The notes beneath the pieces are model-generated. The model was not told the origin of the DNA, did not search any database, and saw nothing but the letters and a program-made list of their open reading frames with translations. Below are positions 9,571-16,601 of a stretch of 29,116 nt of DNA, piece after piece (the first letter of the stretch is position 1; each line of letters starts with the position of its first letter). Source of the DNA: an uncultured euryarchaeote (lineage in GTDB: Archaea > Thermoplasmatota > Poseidoniia > Poseidoniales > Thalassarchaeaceae); assembly GCA_937876055.1 (NCBI GenBank), contig CALEIW010000119.1, positions 1 through 29,116 of the forward strand, read 5' to 3'. Both the position numbers and the translations under genes were made by a program.

Positions 9571-10158
9571 TCAAGCACTCTCTACGATTAGTCTGAATGC
9601 AGTACTAGAACCGGCAACTCGACTATATCGAACTACTCTCACGACTCTATTTGCAAGCCATCCAGCAGGTAGATCCTCAATCTCAGACTCAACCTTTTCT
9701 TTGATGGCTTGAACGGCGGGATCGGTAATTAGAATCTTGGGCAATAATTCCTTTGCAATTCTAATCCCTCCTTCATTGTCTGGAACTTCTAAACCCCAAT
9801 GAGACAAAACTGCGGACTCTTCTTCTTGTGGGACCAATTCATGGTGAGGAACTAGTATGTGATTCAGGACATTAAAGCGGTCGTCTCCTTTTGGGATATC
9901 CATCATTTCAAGGGCTTTTCTTGAAATTGTGATTCTACCGGAGCGACTGCGTCGACGAGAGGTGTTGTGCTCTCTGATAATAGTCATGATATTCTCAAGG
10001 GTTGCGTCACTCATAGCGACTCCAGTCTTTTCAGAAACTTCCTCAACCGACATTCGCTTGATTGCATCCATGTTTGCGTCGTCAGCGAGTTTGTGTGCAT
10101 GTTCTGCATCTATGCCCAACTCGATTAGACGCTTTTTTGTTGAACTCTTAACTGCCAT
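9571..10158 (-). CDS. rpoH: RNA polymerase subunit H (Rpo5) with N-terminal extension
   Basis: Small RNA polymerase subunit homologous to the C-terminal domain of eukaryotic Rpb5. The core is at about residues 94-195: FNVLNHILVPHHELV, then LLPKILITDPAVQAI, then RVVRYSRVAGSSTAFRLIVE. Archaeal RpoH is usually about 75-85 residues; this one is 195. Residues 1-62 form an extra helix-hairpin-helix-like domain related to the start of RpoA2, followed by an Arg/Ser linker (68-75). A short insertion (about 152-167) also splits the core. It is the first gene of the operon. The ATG at 10158 has no convincing Shine-Dalgarno. It lies 50 nt downstream of tRNA-Lys, so co-transcription with the tRNA or a short-leader promoter are both possible. 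Confidence 0.95.
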   Translation of the reverse strand: MAVKSSTKKRLIELGIDAEHAHKLADDANMDAIKRMSVEEVSEKTGVAMSDATLENIMTIIREHNTSRRRSRSGRITISRKALEMMDIPKGDDRFNVLNHILVPHHELVPQEEESAVLSHWGLEVPDNEGGIRIAKELLPKILITDPAVQAIKEKVESEIEDLPAGWLANRVVRVVRYSRVAGSSTAFRLIVESA

Positions 10159-10189
10159 TTGCGCCGCCCCTATACCCAGAAAACCGTGG

Positions 10190-10208
10190 GCCTGAGGCTC
10201 GGTCAGGC
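10190..10208 (-). other. Stem-loop between tRNA-Lys and rpoH
   Basis: GCCTGA and TCAGGC form a perfect 6-bp inverted repeat with a 7-nt loop, starting right after the tRNA 3' end. Downstream on the minus strand comes a short T-containing stretch (GGTTTTC). It could be a processing or termination signal for the tRNA transcript. The stem is short, so chance cannot be excluded. Confidence 0.35.
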
Positions 10209-10281
10209 GGGCCTGGAGGGATTTGAACCCCCGGCCACCGGGTTAAAAGCCCGGCGCTCTACCTGACTAAGCTACAGGCCC
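10209..10281 (-). tRNA. tRNA-Lys (UUU)
   Basis: A 73-nt cloverleaf reads on the minus strand. The 7-bp acceptor stem is GGGCCTG/CAGGCCC, the D arm holds GCTTAGTCAGGTAGAGC, and the anticodon stem CCGGG/CCCGG closes the loop CTTTTAA with anticodon TTT. The T arm GGGGGTTCAAATCCCTC is standard. CCA is not encoded. No intron is present. It sits directly upstream of the RNA polymerase operon on the same strand. Confidence 0.96.
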
Positions 10282-10443
10282 ATGGCTAGTGCTGGGCTGC
10301 CCGTCGACCGAAGGGGTGTTTAAGAAAGTGACGGTCTATGCATAGCATAGGCACGGCTGGACCAATCACCCTCAAGGGCGCCGAGAGAGCGGAGAGAACT
10401 AACGACTTCCATGAATAAAGGTTTGTGAAATTTAGGTGGAAAA
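10282..10443. promoter_or_regulatory. Divergent intergenic region, tRNA-Lys / methyltransferase-biotin ligase
   Basis: These 162 nt separate the minus-strand tRNA-Lys from the plus-strand fusion gene and hold no ORF. For the tRNA, a TATA-like TTTCTTAAA lies on the minus strand at 10319-10327, about 40 nt from the mature 5' end. For the plus gene, AATAAA at 10414-10419 would start transcription near 10441-10445. A Shine-Dalgarno-like AGGTGG at 10434-10439 precedes the ATG, which sits uneasily with a leaderless start. A perfect 10-bp palindrome, CTATGCATAG, lies at 10336-10345. These sites are by eye only. Confidence 0.35.
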
Positions 10444-11814
10444 ATGAGTACTAGTGAAATATCGAGGGAGATTGAATATACCTCTTCTGAACAATCCAAG
10501 GTTCATGATTTCAACATAAATGATAAGAATTCCATCAAGTTGATTGTACCGCCTACTGTTTACCCACCCAGACGAGACACCAAACTCCTGCTTAAGGGGC
10601 TAAACCGCATTAAATTGAAACCTGGACATTTGGTTGAGATAGGATGTGGTTCGGGAGCGATTTCAATTGCCAAGGCCATGGAAGGCTGGAATGTAACCGC
10701 CTTTGACGTAAATCCACTGGCAGTGGTAGCGACGAAAGGGAATTCTCAAGCCGCAGGAGTAAATGATAGAGTCGCTGTAGAAGAGGGAGGAGTCGGGGAA
10801 GAAAATTGGAGCTTGCCAACTAATGCCGACCTAGTTGTATGGAATTTACCATACTTATCTCCGGATTTTGAGAATATGCTTGGACCAATGGAAGAAGCCG
10901 CTCTGACCGATGAGAGAAACAGAGGTTGGTCCGAACAATTACTTGATCTAGCAAATGTTGAAAGTCAAAATGGAACGATATTTGTACTTCTTATGAACTC
11001 TGATTCGAATCCAAAAAATTCACCATTAACTTGGCTAAGGAAAGGGTGGTCAAAAAGGTCTTTGGCAGTCGAAAGAGTAGGTGACGATACCCTAGAAGTT
11101 ATAGCATTCTGGAGGCCTGGTTTTGGTTGTGAACCTGCCTACCTTGAGGAAACAAAATCGACTATGGATGAGGCGCGAAATTTACCTAAATGTGGGTGGC
11201 AGAGAATTCGTTCAGGAAAACAGACAAGCGGGAGAGGGAGGAAAGGATCTATTTGGCACTCTAATCATGGTGACATGATTGCTTCTTGGAGTGTCCAATT
11301 AGAGGAAATAAATCGATGGACACCTGGCCTGTTACAAGTATCGATAGGGGCGTCCATTTGTGAAGCATTAGGGGTCCAACTAAAATGGCCGAATGACTTG
11401 TATTGGCAGGGCAAAAAATGCGGCGGGATTTTACTTGAATCAAGCACCTATGATGGAACAATTAGAATTGGTGTTGGATTGAACAAGAATACTGGCGAAA
11501 TTGACGGTGTTTCTTATTCTGGTTGGAATGAATATTACTCCGATATTGACTCTAATGAGATGTTCAAAATTATTGATGCGGCAATAGGGTCAATTTTGGA
11601 CCCCACTCCTCTAATAGAAACTTCTGAAAATATACTATGGCAACAGAAATCCTGGACCAAATTAAGCGAACTCCTATCTACAGGAGTGGTCGTCAGGTTT
11701 GAAGGGAATGCAGTAAACATTGTTGGTCTTCGCGAAACTGGTAATTTGAGAGCATATTCAGATAGCTCGGAATACGAGATTTCTGATGTTGATGATTTTT
11801 CCGTTACTTTCTAG
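10444..11814 (+). CDS. Fusion: HemK2/Mtq2-like methyltransferase + biotin-protein ligase
   Basis: The 456-residue protein has two catalytic domains. Residues about 35-220 are a class I SAM-dependent methyltransferase: VYPPRRDTKLLL (39-50) is the typical start of archaeal HemK2/Mtq2 enzymes, EIGCGSG (65-71) binds SAM, and NLPY (134-137) takes the place of the catalytic NPPY. Known relatives methylate glutamine of release factors. Residues about 232-450 are a BirA-type ligase that activates biotin with ATP and attaches it to a carrier lysine: STMDEA (239-244), SGRGRKGSIW (262-271), KWPNDL (314-319), KKCGGILLE (324-332), GVGLN (343-347). There is no N-terminal BirA repressor domain. The likely substrate is the biotin carrier at 26529. 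Leu for Pro in NPPY may alter methylation. The gene is convergent with, and overlaps by 11 nt, the Pop5-like gene. Confidence 0.88.
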   Translation: MSTSEISREIEYTSSEQSKVHDFNINDKNSIKLIVPPTVYPPRRDTKLLLKGLNRIKLKPGHLVEIGCGSGAISIAKAMEGWNVTAFDVNPLAVVATKGNSQAAGVNDRVAVEEGGVGEENWSLPTNADLVVWNLPYLSPDFENMLGPMEEAALTDERNRGWSEQLLDLANVESQNGTIFVLLMNSDSNPKNSPLTWLRKGWSKRSLAVERVGDDTLEVIAFWRPGFGCEPAYLEETKSTMDEARNLPKCGWQRIRSGKQTSGRGRKGSIWHSNHGDMIASWSVQLEEINRWTPGLLQVSIGASICEALGVQLKWPNDLYWQGKKCGGILLESSTYDGTIRIGVGLNKNTGEIDGVSYSGWNEYYSDIDSNEMFKIIDAAIGSILDPTPLIETSENILWQQKSWTKLSELLSTGVVVRFEGNAVNIVGLRETGNLRAYSDSSEYEISDVDDFSVTF

Positions 11815-12112
11815 GTGGTCTTGGGATCCCCATACGTTCCCTAACCAATCTAATCTTTCCAGAAGTAGTCACAGTTTCTATATCTGGGTTTGAATGCAAT
11901 TTTCGCCTAGCAATTTCTTTGTTTTGAAGATTCAACCTAATTATCACTAATGTATCTGATTGAAATGATAAACAATCGAATAATCGGAAATTGATGTCCG
12001 GTAAATTTTGTTCAATAATTTTGCTTGCAGAATCTCGAGATAAATCACCTGTGTTTATCCGCAAACCCATCCAACGATGTTTGCCACGGGAGGCTTTGCT
12101 CTGCCGAGCCAT
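11804..12112 (-). CDS. rnp2: Probable RNase P protein Pop5/Rnp2
   Basis: A short basic protein of 102 residues. KHRWMGLRI near the start matches the first strand of archaeal Pop5, and DTLVIIRLNLQNKEIARRKL followed by TTSGKIRLVRERM matches its C-terminal half, where relatives have GIVR and GVSGTIK. Pop5 partners Rpp30 and helps RNase P RNA cleave tRNA leaders. The match is by motif memory, so this is probable rather than certain. The start is unclear: the ATG at 12112 gives a Pop5-like N-terminus, while a GTG at 12196 adds 28 residues with a CNRC motif and overlaps the upstream FtsZ-like gene. Neither has a Shine-Dalgarno. Confidence 0.6.
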   Translation of the reverse strand: MARQSKASRGKHRWMGLRINTGDLSRDSASKIIEQNLPDINFRLFDCLSFQSDTLVIIRLNLQNKEIARRKLHSNPDIETVTTSGKIRLVRERMGIPRPPRK

Positions 12113-12182
12113 GCTTCGGCGAATAGGTCGATGCTTAACGAGTTCCCGCTTAATTGAACTTAGAAAATTACATCGGTTACAC

Positions 12183-13091
12183 TTACGAAAGGCCACTAAC
12201 TACTGCAACTAATCGCAATCTACCCACCATTTCATCGCTTGCTCTTGCCCCTAAAATCACCTGGCAATCAGGGTGTAAAGAACTGACTAATGATTCGCTT
12301 AATTGATTTAGATGATGCAATGTCATGTCCGGCCCACCTTCAACTTGGATTAAACAACCCTTTGCACCTGATACATCTACTTCGGTTAGTGGAGAACGTC
12401 TCGCTAACTCTACAACCTGCAAAGGCTCTACAACACTACCAGTCCCTACAATCAAAGTGGCTCCACCTTGGTGTTCTACAACTGTTCGAAGGTCCATTAA
12501 GTCTAGATTGAGTTTCCCAACTTTGGCCAAAGTTGTAACAAGCCCTTCGACAAGATCTTGGATCCAACCTGAGCCGGATTGCCAATCCTCATCTCTTGCT
12601 CTTGCATACCATGCAAGTCTCTCCATACTAACGCGTATACAGACATGTGATTGCTCCTCCAGAGCAGGTAAAGCCGCGTTTGCGATAGCGCTTCGAAGAG
12701 GCTGCTCAGCAAATGGTAGACCTGCTATCGACATCACAATACAATTCCTTGTACGTGCGATTCTTGCAAGTTCACTTGCGGCTCCAGAACCTGTACCTCC
12801 ACCTAAACCTGTCATTATGAACAATAATTCTGCTTTGTCCAATAATGAATCGATTGCTGATAAGCCCTCGCTCAATCGATGAGCTGCAAGGTTAGGGAGA
12901 GCAGCCGCTCCACTTCCATCGCCAATTGCATCTAGGTGTAGGCAGTGCGCTTGACCTGAGCCTCTAAACGAGGCTTCATCGGCATCGATCAATAGAAGAT
13001 CGGATAGGTTGGTACACTGTTGGTGTGCCGCTACAGCCCATGCACAACCAAGGCCACCGACTCCTGCGATGAGTATCGCGCCCTCGTGCAT
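12183..13091 (-). CDS. Divergent FtsZ/tubulin-family GTPase
   Basis: A 302-residue protein of the FtsZ/tubulin superfamily. It has a glycine-rich T1-like loop (AGVGGLGCAWAV, 9-20), the G-box GLGGGTGSGAAS (95-106) that binds GTP phosphates, and the T7 loop NLDLMD (195-200) matching the NxDxxD that drives GTP hydrolysis in the neighbouring subunit. All key elements for polymerising GTPase activity are therefore present. It is shorter than canonical FtsZ (about 360-400) and lacks the N-terminal extension and disordered C-terminal tail that bind membrane anchors. The rest of the sequence is unlike bacterial FtsZ. It may be the lineage's FtsZ or an extra paralogue. It lies 39 nt after the TPR gene and just before the Pop5-like gene, with no Shine-Dalgarno. 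Confidence 0.82.
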   Translation of the reverse strand: MHEGAILIAGVGGLGCAWAVAAHQQCTNLSDLLLIDADEASFRGSGQAHCLHLDAIGDGSGAAALPNLAAHRLSEGLSAIDSLLDKAELLFIMTGLGGGTGSGAASELARIARTRNCIVMSIAGLPFAEQPLRSAIANAALPALEEQSHVCIRVSMERLAWYARARDEDWQSGSGWIQDLVEGLVTTLAKVGKLNLDLMDLRTVVEHQGGATLIVGTGSVVEPLQVVELARRSPLTEVDVSGAKGCLIQVEGGPDMTLHHLNQLSESLVSSLHPDCQVILGARASDEMVGRLRLVAVVSGLS

Positions 13092-13130
13092 ATCTACTAT
13101 TGGAGAACAGACGCGCCTTCAAACTGCGGG

Positions 13131-13436
13131 TCAATCGTAGGTAAGATAACGGCGATAGCGCCTTCTTTCATCCCTCGCCCAAGCATTGTCTGGTTCTATC
13201 TCGAGTACCATGTCATAGTATTCAACAGCCTTCTCAAACTCTGACAGATACCTTCCATTCATGTGAGCTAGATTGTTTAGAACTGGTACGCAGTTTGGTT
13301 CATCTTCCAACATTCGAAGGAGAATCTTTTCTGCCTCGGAAATATCCAATCTTTCCATCTTCTCTTCAGCCTCGTCTAGAGACGAAATTTGCTCATCGCT
13401 GAGGCGGTAAATATTCTTCCAAACAGGCCCCGCCAT
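13131..13436 (-). CDS. Small TPR-repeat protein
   Basis: A 101-residue acidic protein with two tetratricopeptide-like helical pairs. The clearest is residues 55-88, containing LNNLAHMNGRYLSEFEKAVEYYDMVLEIEPDNAWA, with the typical small and aromatic positions and a closing Pro. An earlier pair at about 20-50 (DISEAEKILLRMLEDEPN) is more degenerate. TPRs mediate protein-protein binding; the partner is unknown. It lies upstream of the FtsZ-like gene on the same strand, so the two may be co-transcribed. It is divergent from the respiratory cluster. Confidence 0.75.
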   Translation of the reverse strand: MAGPVWKNIYRLSDEQISSLDEAEEKMERLDISEAEKILLRMLEDEPNCVPVLNNLAHMNGRYLSEFEKAVEYYDMVLEIEPDNAWARDERRRYRRYLTYD

Positions 13437-13512
13437 TGTTTGAACGAAGGGGTGATTTGGTTTGAGTTTTGTCTGTCAAAGTTTGTTTGAAAAATATCTG
13501 ACCAATATAGGC

Positions 13513-13527
13513 GACCCCGAAGGGGTC
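13513..13527. repeat. Perfect inverted repeat in divergent promoter region
   Basis: GACCCC-GAA-GGGGTC is a perfect 6-bp GC-rich stem with a 3-nt loop. It lies between the TPR gene (minus) and the respiratory cluster (plus), just downstream of an AT-rich stretch (AAAAATATC, AATATAGG at about 13490-13509) that could hold a TATA box for the plus-strand cluster. It could be an operator or a hairpin in the 5' leader. Confidence 0.45.
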
Positions 13528-13583
13528 AAACTGAAACCTTGATAGCCCTCAGACCGCTGGAATCAATTACTCAAAGAGGTCGA

Positions 13584-14402
13584 ATGATGAGAGCGCATCT
13601 ACCGACCTTTCATCGGCTTGTAGTTCTGGGCTGTTTTGCCATATTATTAGCCGGCTCAACTCAAGGATATTCAAACGGCATAGGTGGCGATGAAAATGGA
13701 GACGGAGATGTCGCTCTCGCTGGATGTACCTGCCATAATGAAATACCCGATAACTCAGTGACGGTAATCTTAGACGGGCTGCCATATCATTATTCAGCAG
13801 ATACTACTTACACCCTAACCATTCAACTAATCGGAGGCCCTGATATTGATTCCACTTCCAACACTGGTGGGTTCGCCATGAGGGTGAGTGGAGGTTTGCT
13901 AGCAGCAGCTGAAGGGTTCGAAAATCAAGTCCAGAATTGGGAAGAAGATGGAGCCAGCTTAAGCCATACGGGTTCCGGTGCTGCAACTCCAGATAGAACC
14001 TGGATGATTACTTGGACCGCCCCTCAAACTGGCGCCGGCCCTGTCACTTTTTGGTTAGCAGGAAACTCTGTCAATGGCGACGGGATCCCTAGTGAACTCG
14101 ATAGATGGAATCGACTCTCAGTATCTCTAGAAGAAGGAGAGGACGCAGGAGATACAAGAACTGTCTTCAGTGGTAATGGCGAGATAGAACCTCCAGCCCC
14201 TGTAGAAACACATGTCGACCTTCACCACATGGGCGCTAAGCTTCGAGCACACTGGCTAGGTCTGCTTGGTTTTGCAGCCGTTATTCTAGTCATACTATTC
14301 TGCGGATTCTTCCTAAGATATGGGTTCTCCAGACATTATGTCGGAAGAAGTAATTTGCTAAAGTTACGAATCAAGCATCTGCGACGAGGTGATCAACTAT
14401 GA
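13584..14402 (+). CDS. Reeler-like secreted/anchored protein with CxCH motif
   Basis: A 272-residue membrane-anchored extracytoplasmic protein. An N-terminal signal segment (LVVLGCFAILLAG, 12-24) is followed by an acidic Gly/Asp stretch and GCTCHNE (47-53). A beta-rich domain follows, with GGFAMRVSGG, ASLSHTGSG, WMITWTAPQTGAGPVTFWLAGNSVNG, the pattern of the Reeler-like 'choice-of-anchor V' proteins. One membrane helix lies at about 224-248. Relatives usually carry a CxxCH heme motif; here it is CTCH, one residue short, so covalent heme attachment is doubtful. I chose ATG 13584 (or the adjacent ATG 13587) because GAGGT lies just upstream; an upstream TTG is unlikely. It opens the bc-complex cluster and overlaps the next gene by 4 nt, so it may be an accessory subunit. 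Confidence 0.72.
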   Translation: MMRAHLPTFHRLVVLGCFAILLAGSTQGYSNGIGGDENGDGDVALAGCTCHNEIPDNSVTVILDGLPYHYSADTTYTLTIQLIGGPDIDSTSNTGGFAMRVSGGLLAAAEGFENQVQNWEEDGASLSHTGSGAATPDRTWMITWTAPQTGAGPVTFWLAGNSVNGDGIPSELDRWNRLSVSLEEGEDAGDTRTVFSGNGEIEPPAPVETHVDLHHMGAKLRAHWLGLLGFAAVILVILFCGFFLRYGFSRHYVGRSNLLKLRIKHLRRGDQL

Positions 14403-14848
14403 GAGACGATGTCGTTATGAAACTTCTACGTGAGGTCAAAGCTGGCAAGGTCAGTGTTGAAGACGCCAGAGATGCACTTTCTGAAGTTGAATTGAGCGAG
14501 GATTCCTACCAGAATGCGGTTGATCACGGAGTTTTCAATGAGCCAGAACCTGGAACAATAATTCGTGCAAGTATTTCTCCATCAGGGGAATCTTGGCTTG
14601 TCATCATTTTTGCAATGTGGGGCATTCTATGGACTCTTTATTGGGCTGGGACGCTTTCCTATGGTCTTTACAATCATTGGGACCAACAGCGCCTATCCTT
14701 CCATCTTGCCATGACTCTACTTACTGTGATTTTGATGGGTATAGTTTACTTGAGATTCGTAATGCCTGATGTGATTATTGTAAAGCACAGAAGAAACAAA
14801 TACATTACTTCAAACGACACAGACGCATGGAAACAATACGAGGTGTGA
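14399..14848 (+). CDS. Membrane protein of the respiratory cluster, unknown function
   Basis: A 149-residue protein with a soluble acidic N-terminus (1-60, partly helical) and two membrane helices, at about 64-85 (WLVIIFAMWGILWTLYWAG) and about 101-121 (HLAMTLLTVILMGIVYLRFV). I recognise no family and no cofactor motif. The ATG overlaps the preceding stop (ATGA) and has GAGGTGAT upstream; the Rieske gene follows 3 nt later. The tight coupling suggests a structural or assembly subunit of the Rieske/cytochrome b complex. Confidence 0.75.
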   Translation: MRDDVVMKLLREVKAGKVSVEDARDALSEVELSEDSYQNAVDHGVFNEPEPGTIIRASISPSGESWLVIIFAMWGILWTLYWAGTLSYGLYNHWDQQRLSFHLAMTLLTVILMGIVYLRFVMPDVIIVKHRRNKYITSNDTDAWKQYEV

Positions 14849-14851
14849 TTA

Positions 14852-15709
14852 ATGGCGCGAAGATTTCGACTAAGACCTCTCCCAAGTGATGACGAAAACT
14901 GGGGAGAAAAATCGAACCCTGCCATTGATCGAAGGGAATTCATGCGCCACTCATTCAACACGGCAGCCGGAGTTATCACCATGGCCAGCCTAGGTAGTGT
15001 AGGATTCGCTTCCCTGCTTATGGGAACTGCCGATTCTTCAGGAGGAGACTCTGCGGTTAGATTCTGGGTTCCTACCGGTGCAGAAGATTCTGCTTGGTAT
15101 GGAGATAGGCATCTTGAACCTATGAATTACTCTGCTTTTGTTGATGCGGCTGCAAACAGTGGTACAGGTATGTCCGGAGCGCAAGGCGTATGGTCGGGCA
15201 TGCCAGTGAATGTGGTTTATGTCCCACACGAAGAAAATGTCTCCAAGGCCGCTACTACAAACGTACCAAGGTTCCAATTCATGGATGGCTACAATGAGAG
15301 CGGAAAATATATCGGAAGTGGATACGAGCTAGAAGAAAATCCAGATTATGCCTCATTGTCCATTCACGATAATCTAATTTTGATTTTCTCTCGATGTACC
15401 CACCTATGTTGTATCCCCGGCTGGCAACTTGTTCAGAATGATTTCACAAATGACCAATGGACCCCGGGTGCAGTTGATGCTGGTGGAAACAAATTATTCT
15501 GCATTTGTCATTCTAGTAGATTCGACCCCACTGCTATCGAGAAAAACCGTAGCAGAAATCGATCATCTGGTGCAGAATTTGACTTTGTTGGCATTCGAAG
15601 AACAGGAGGTCCAGCACCATACGGATTACCTCTTATTCCTTGGGTTAAGTCCGGTGATATTATCGAAGCATTACCGGACTTTATCGATTGGTACACATAT
15701 TGCGATTGA
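14852..15709 (+). CDS. Rieske [2Fe-2S] protein
   Basis: Iron-sulfur subunit of a bc-type quinol-oxidising complex. Residues 26-58 form a Tat-type signal anchor (DRREFMRHSF followed by a hydrophobic stretch), which fits export of a folded Fe-S protein. The cluster motifs are CTHLCC (182-187) and CICH (217-220). Cys182, His184, Cys217 and His220 are the expected ligands, and Cys187-Cys219 the expected disulfide. The usual CTHLGC has Gly where this protein has Cys186, giving an extra cysteine beside the cluster. CICHSSRF replaces the common CPCHGSRF. Total length is 285. The gene sits between a small membrane protein and cytochrome b, with GAGGTG upstream of its ATG. Confidence 0.93.
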   Translation: MARRFRLRPLPSDDENWGEKSNPAIDRREFMRHSFNTAAGVITMASLGSVGFASLLMGTADSSGGDSAVRFWVPTGAEDSAWYGDRHLEPMNYSAFVDAAANSGTGMSGAQGVWSGMPVNVVYVPHEENVSKAATTNVPRFQFMDGYNESGKYIGSGYELEENPDYASLSIHDNLILIFSRCTHLCCIPGWQLVQNDFTNDQWTPGAVDAGGNKLFCICHSSRFDPTAIEKNRSRNRSSGAEFDFVGIRRTGGPAPYGLPLIPWVKSGDIIEALPDFIDWYTYCD

Positions 15710-15719
15710 AGGTGAAAAA

Positions 15720-16586
15720 ATGTTACAATTTTGGTTTTTATGGTTATTCATCGCGCTCATTGTTGTGCTTGTTGCATTCACTCTCCGAAAAGAGCGGGAC
15801 GATATGCCGAGAAAGGATATCTTGAGGGCGGTGGAAACCAGTGCTGGAAGTATGGGGCTGGCAGAGAAGACATTCCTCTGGGCTTTCTCTTGGTTAGACA
15901 CTAGATTTAGGATTCAGGATTATTGGGGGATGAGTAGAGATGCATACTACAGTGTCCACAGACAGATGCCACTCACTCACGCTGAAAAATACAAACTTCG
16001 AATTATTTGGTATTGGTACCCATTATACTGCCTTGGTGGAATTTCCTTCCTCGCCTTCGTAATTCTTGTAATCACGGGTGCGATTCTAGGGCTTTATTAT
16101 GTTCCTGGAGGCGAGGGTGATCCAACTCCTGCATACTCCTCAATGGAATTCATCATGACTCAATTACCATTTGGATATATCATCCGCTCCATTCACCACT
16201 GGACTACACACTTCATGGTTGCTGCCGTATTCTTACATATGTGCAGAGTTTACTTCACAGGTGCATACAGAAATCCACGAGAGTTGAACTGGCTGATTGG
16301 AGTAGCCTTGATGTTCTTCACTATCTTTTTCGGTTACTCAGGATATCTCCTACCGTGGGATAGCCTAGCTTTCGGTGCAGCAACAATTGGAATCAACATG
16401 GCAAACTCAACTCCTCTAATTGGCGGATGGATTGCAACTGCTATGTTTGCAGGGACTTCTCTTTCTGGCCAAACTGTAACAAGAATGTATTTCTTGCATG
16501 TTTTCATCCTACCAGTTGTTGTAACTACACTGATTCTGGCTCACTTATTCATCGTCTGGGTGCAAGGTATTGCGGAGCCGCATTGA
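15720..16586 (+). CDS. Cytochrome b, b6-type N-terminal half
   Basis: Di-heme cytochrome b subunit, 288 residues. Heme ligand pairs are His159/His173 (SIHHW and FLHMCR) and His260/His275 (YFLHVF and LAHLF). The spacings of 14 and 15 match cytochrome b6 rather than mitochondrial cytochrome b (14 and 14). TGAYRNPREL and GYSGYLLPWD are also characteristic. An additional N-terminal membrane helix (4-21) and a soluble stretch to about residue 95 precede the core. The C-terminal half of a full cytochrome b is supplied by the next gene. The ATG at 15720 has GGTGA just upstream and follows the Rieske stop by 10 nt; the open frame extends further upstream but only overlapping the Rieske gene. Confidence 0.94.
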   Translation: MLQFWFLWLFIALIVVLVAFTLRKERDDMPRKDILRAVETSAGSMGLAEKTFLWAFSWLDTRFRIQDYWGMSRDAYYSVHRQMPLTHAEKYKLRIIWYWYPLYCLGGISFLAFVILVITGAILGLYYVPGGEGDPTPAYSSMEFIMTQLPFGYIIRSIHHWTTHFMVAAVFLHMCRVYFTGAYRNPRELNWLIGVALMFFTIFFGYSGYLLPWDSLAFGAATIGINMANSTPLIGGWIATAMFAGTSLSGQTVTRMYFLHVFILPVVVTTLILAHLFIVWVQGIAEPH

Positions 16587-16601
16587 TTGGAGGAGTAACT
16601 C

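Noticed and set aside
12325..12882. 185-codon plus-strand frame opposite the FtsZ-like gene
   Set aside because: The minus strand has intact GTPase motifs; the plus frame shows no domain and no ribosome site.
15429..15719. Longer version of cytochrome b starting at 15429
   Set aside because: It would overlap most of the Rieske cluster region in another frame. The ATG at 15720 has GGTGA upstream and gives a natural N-terminal helix.
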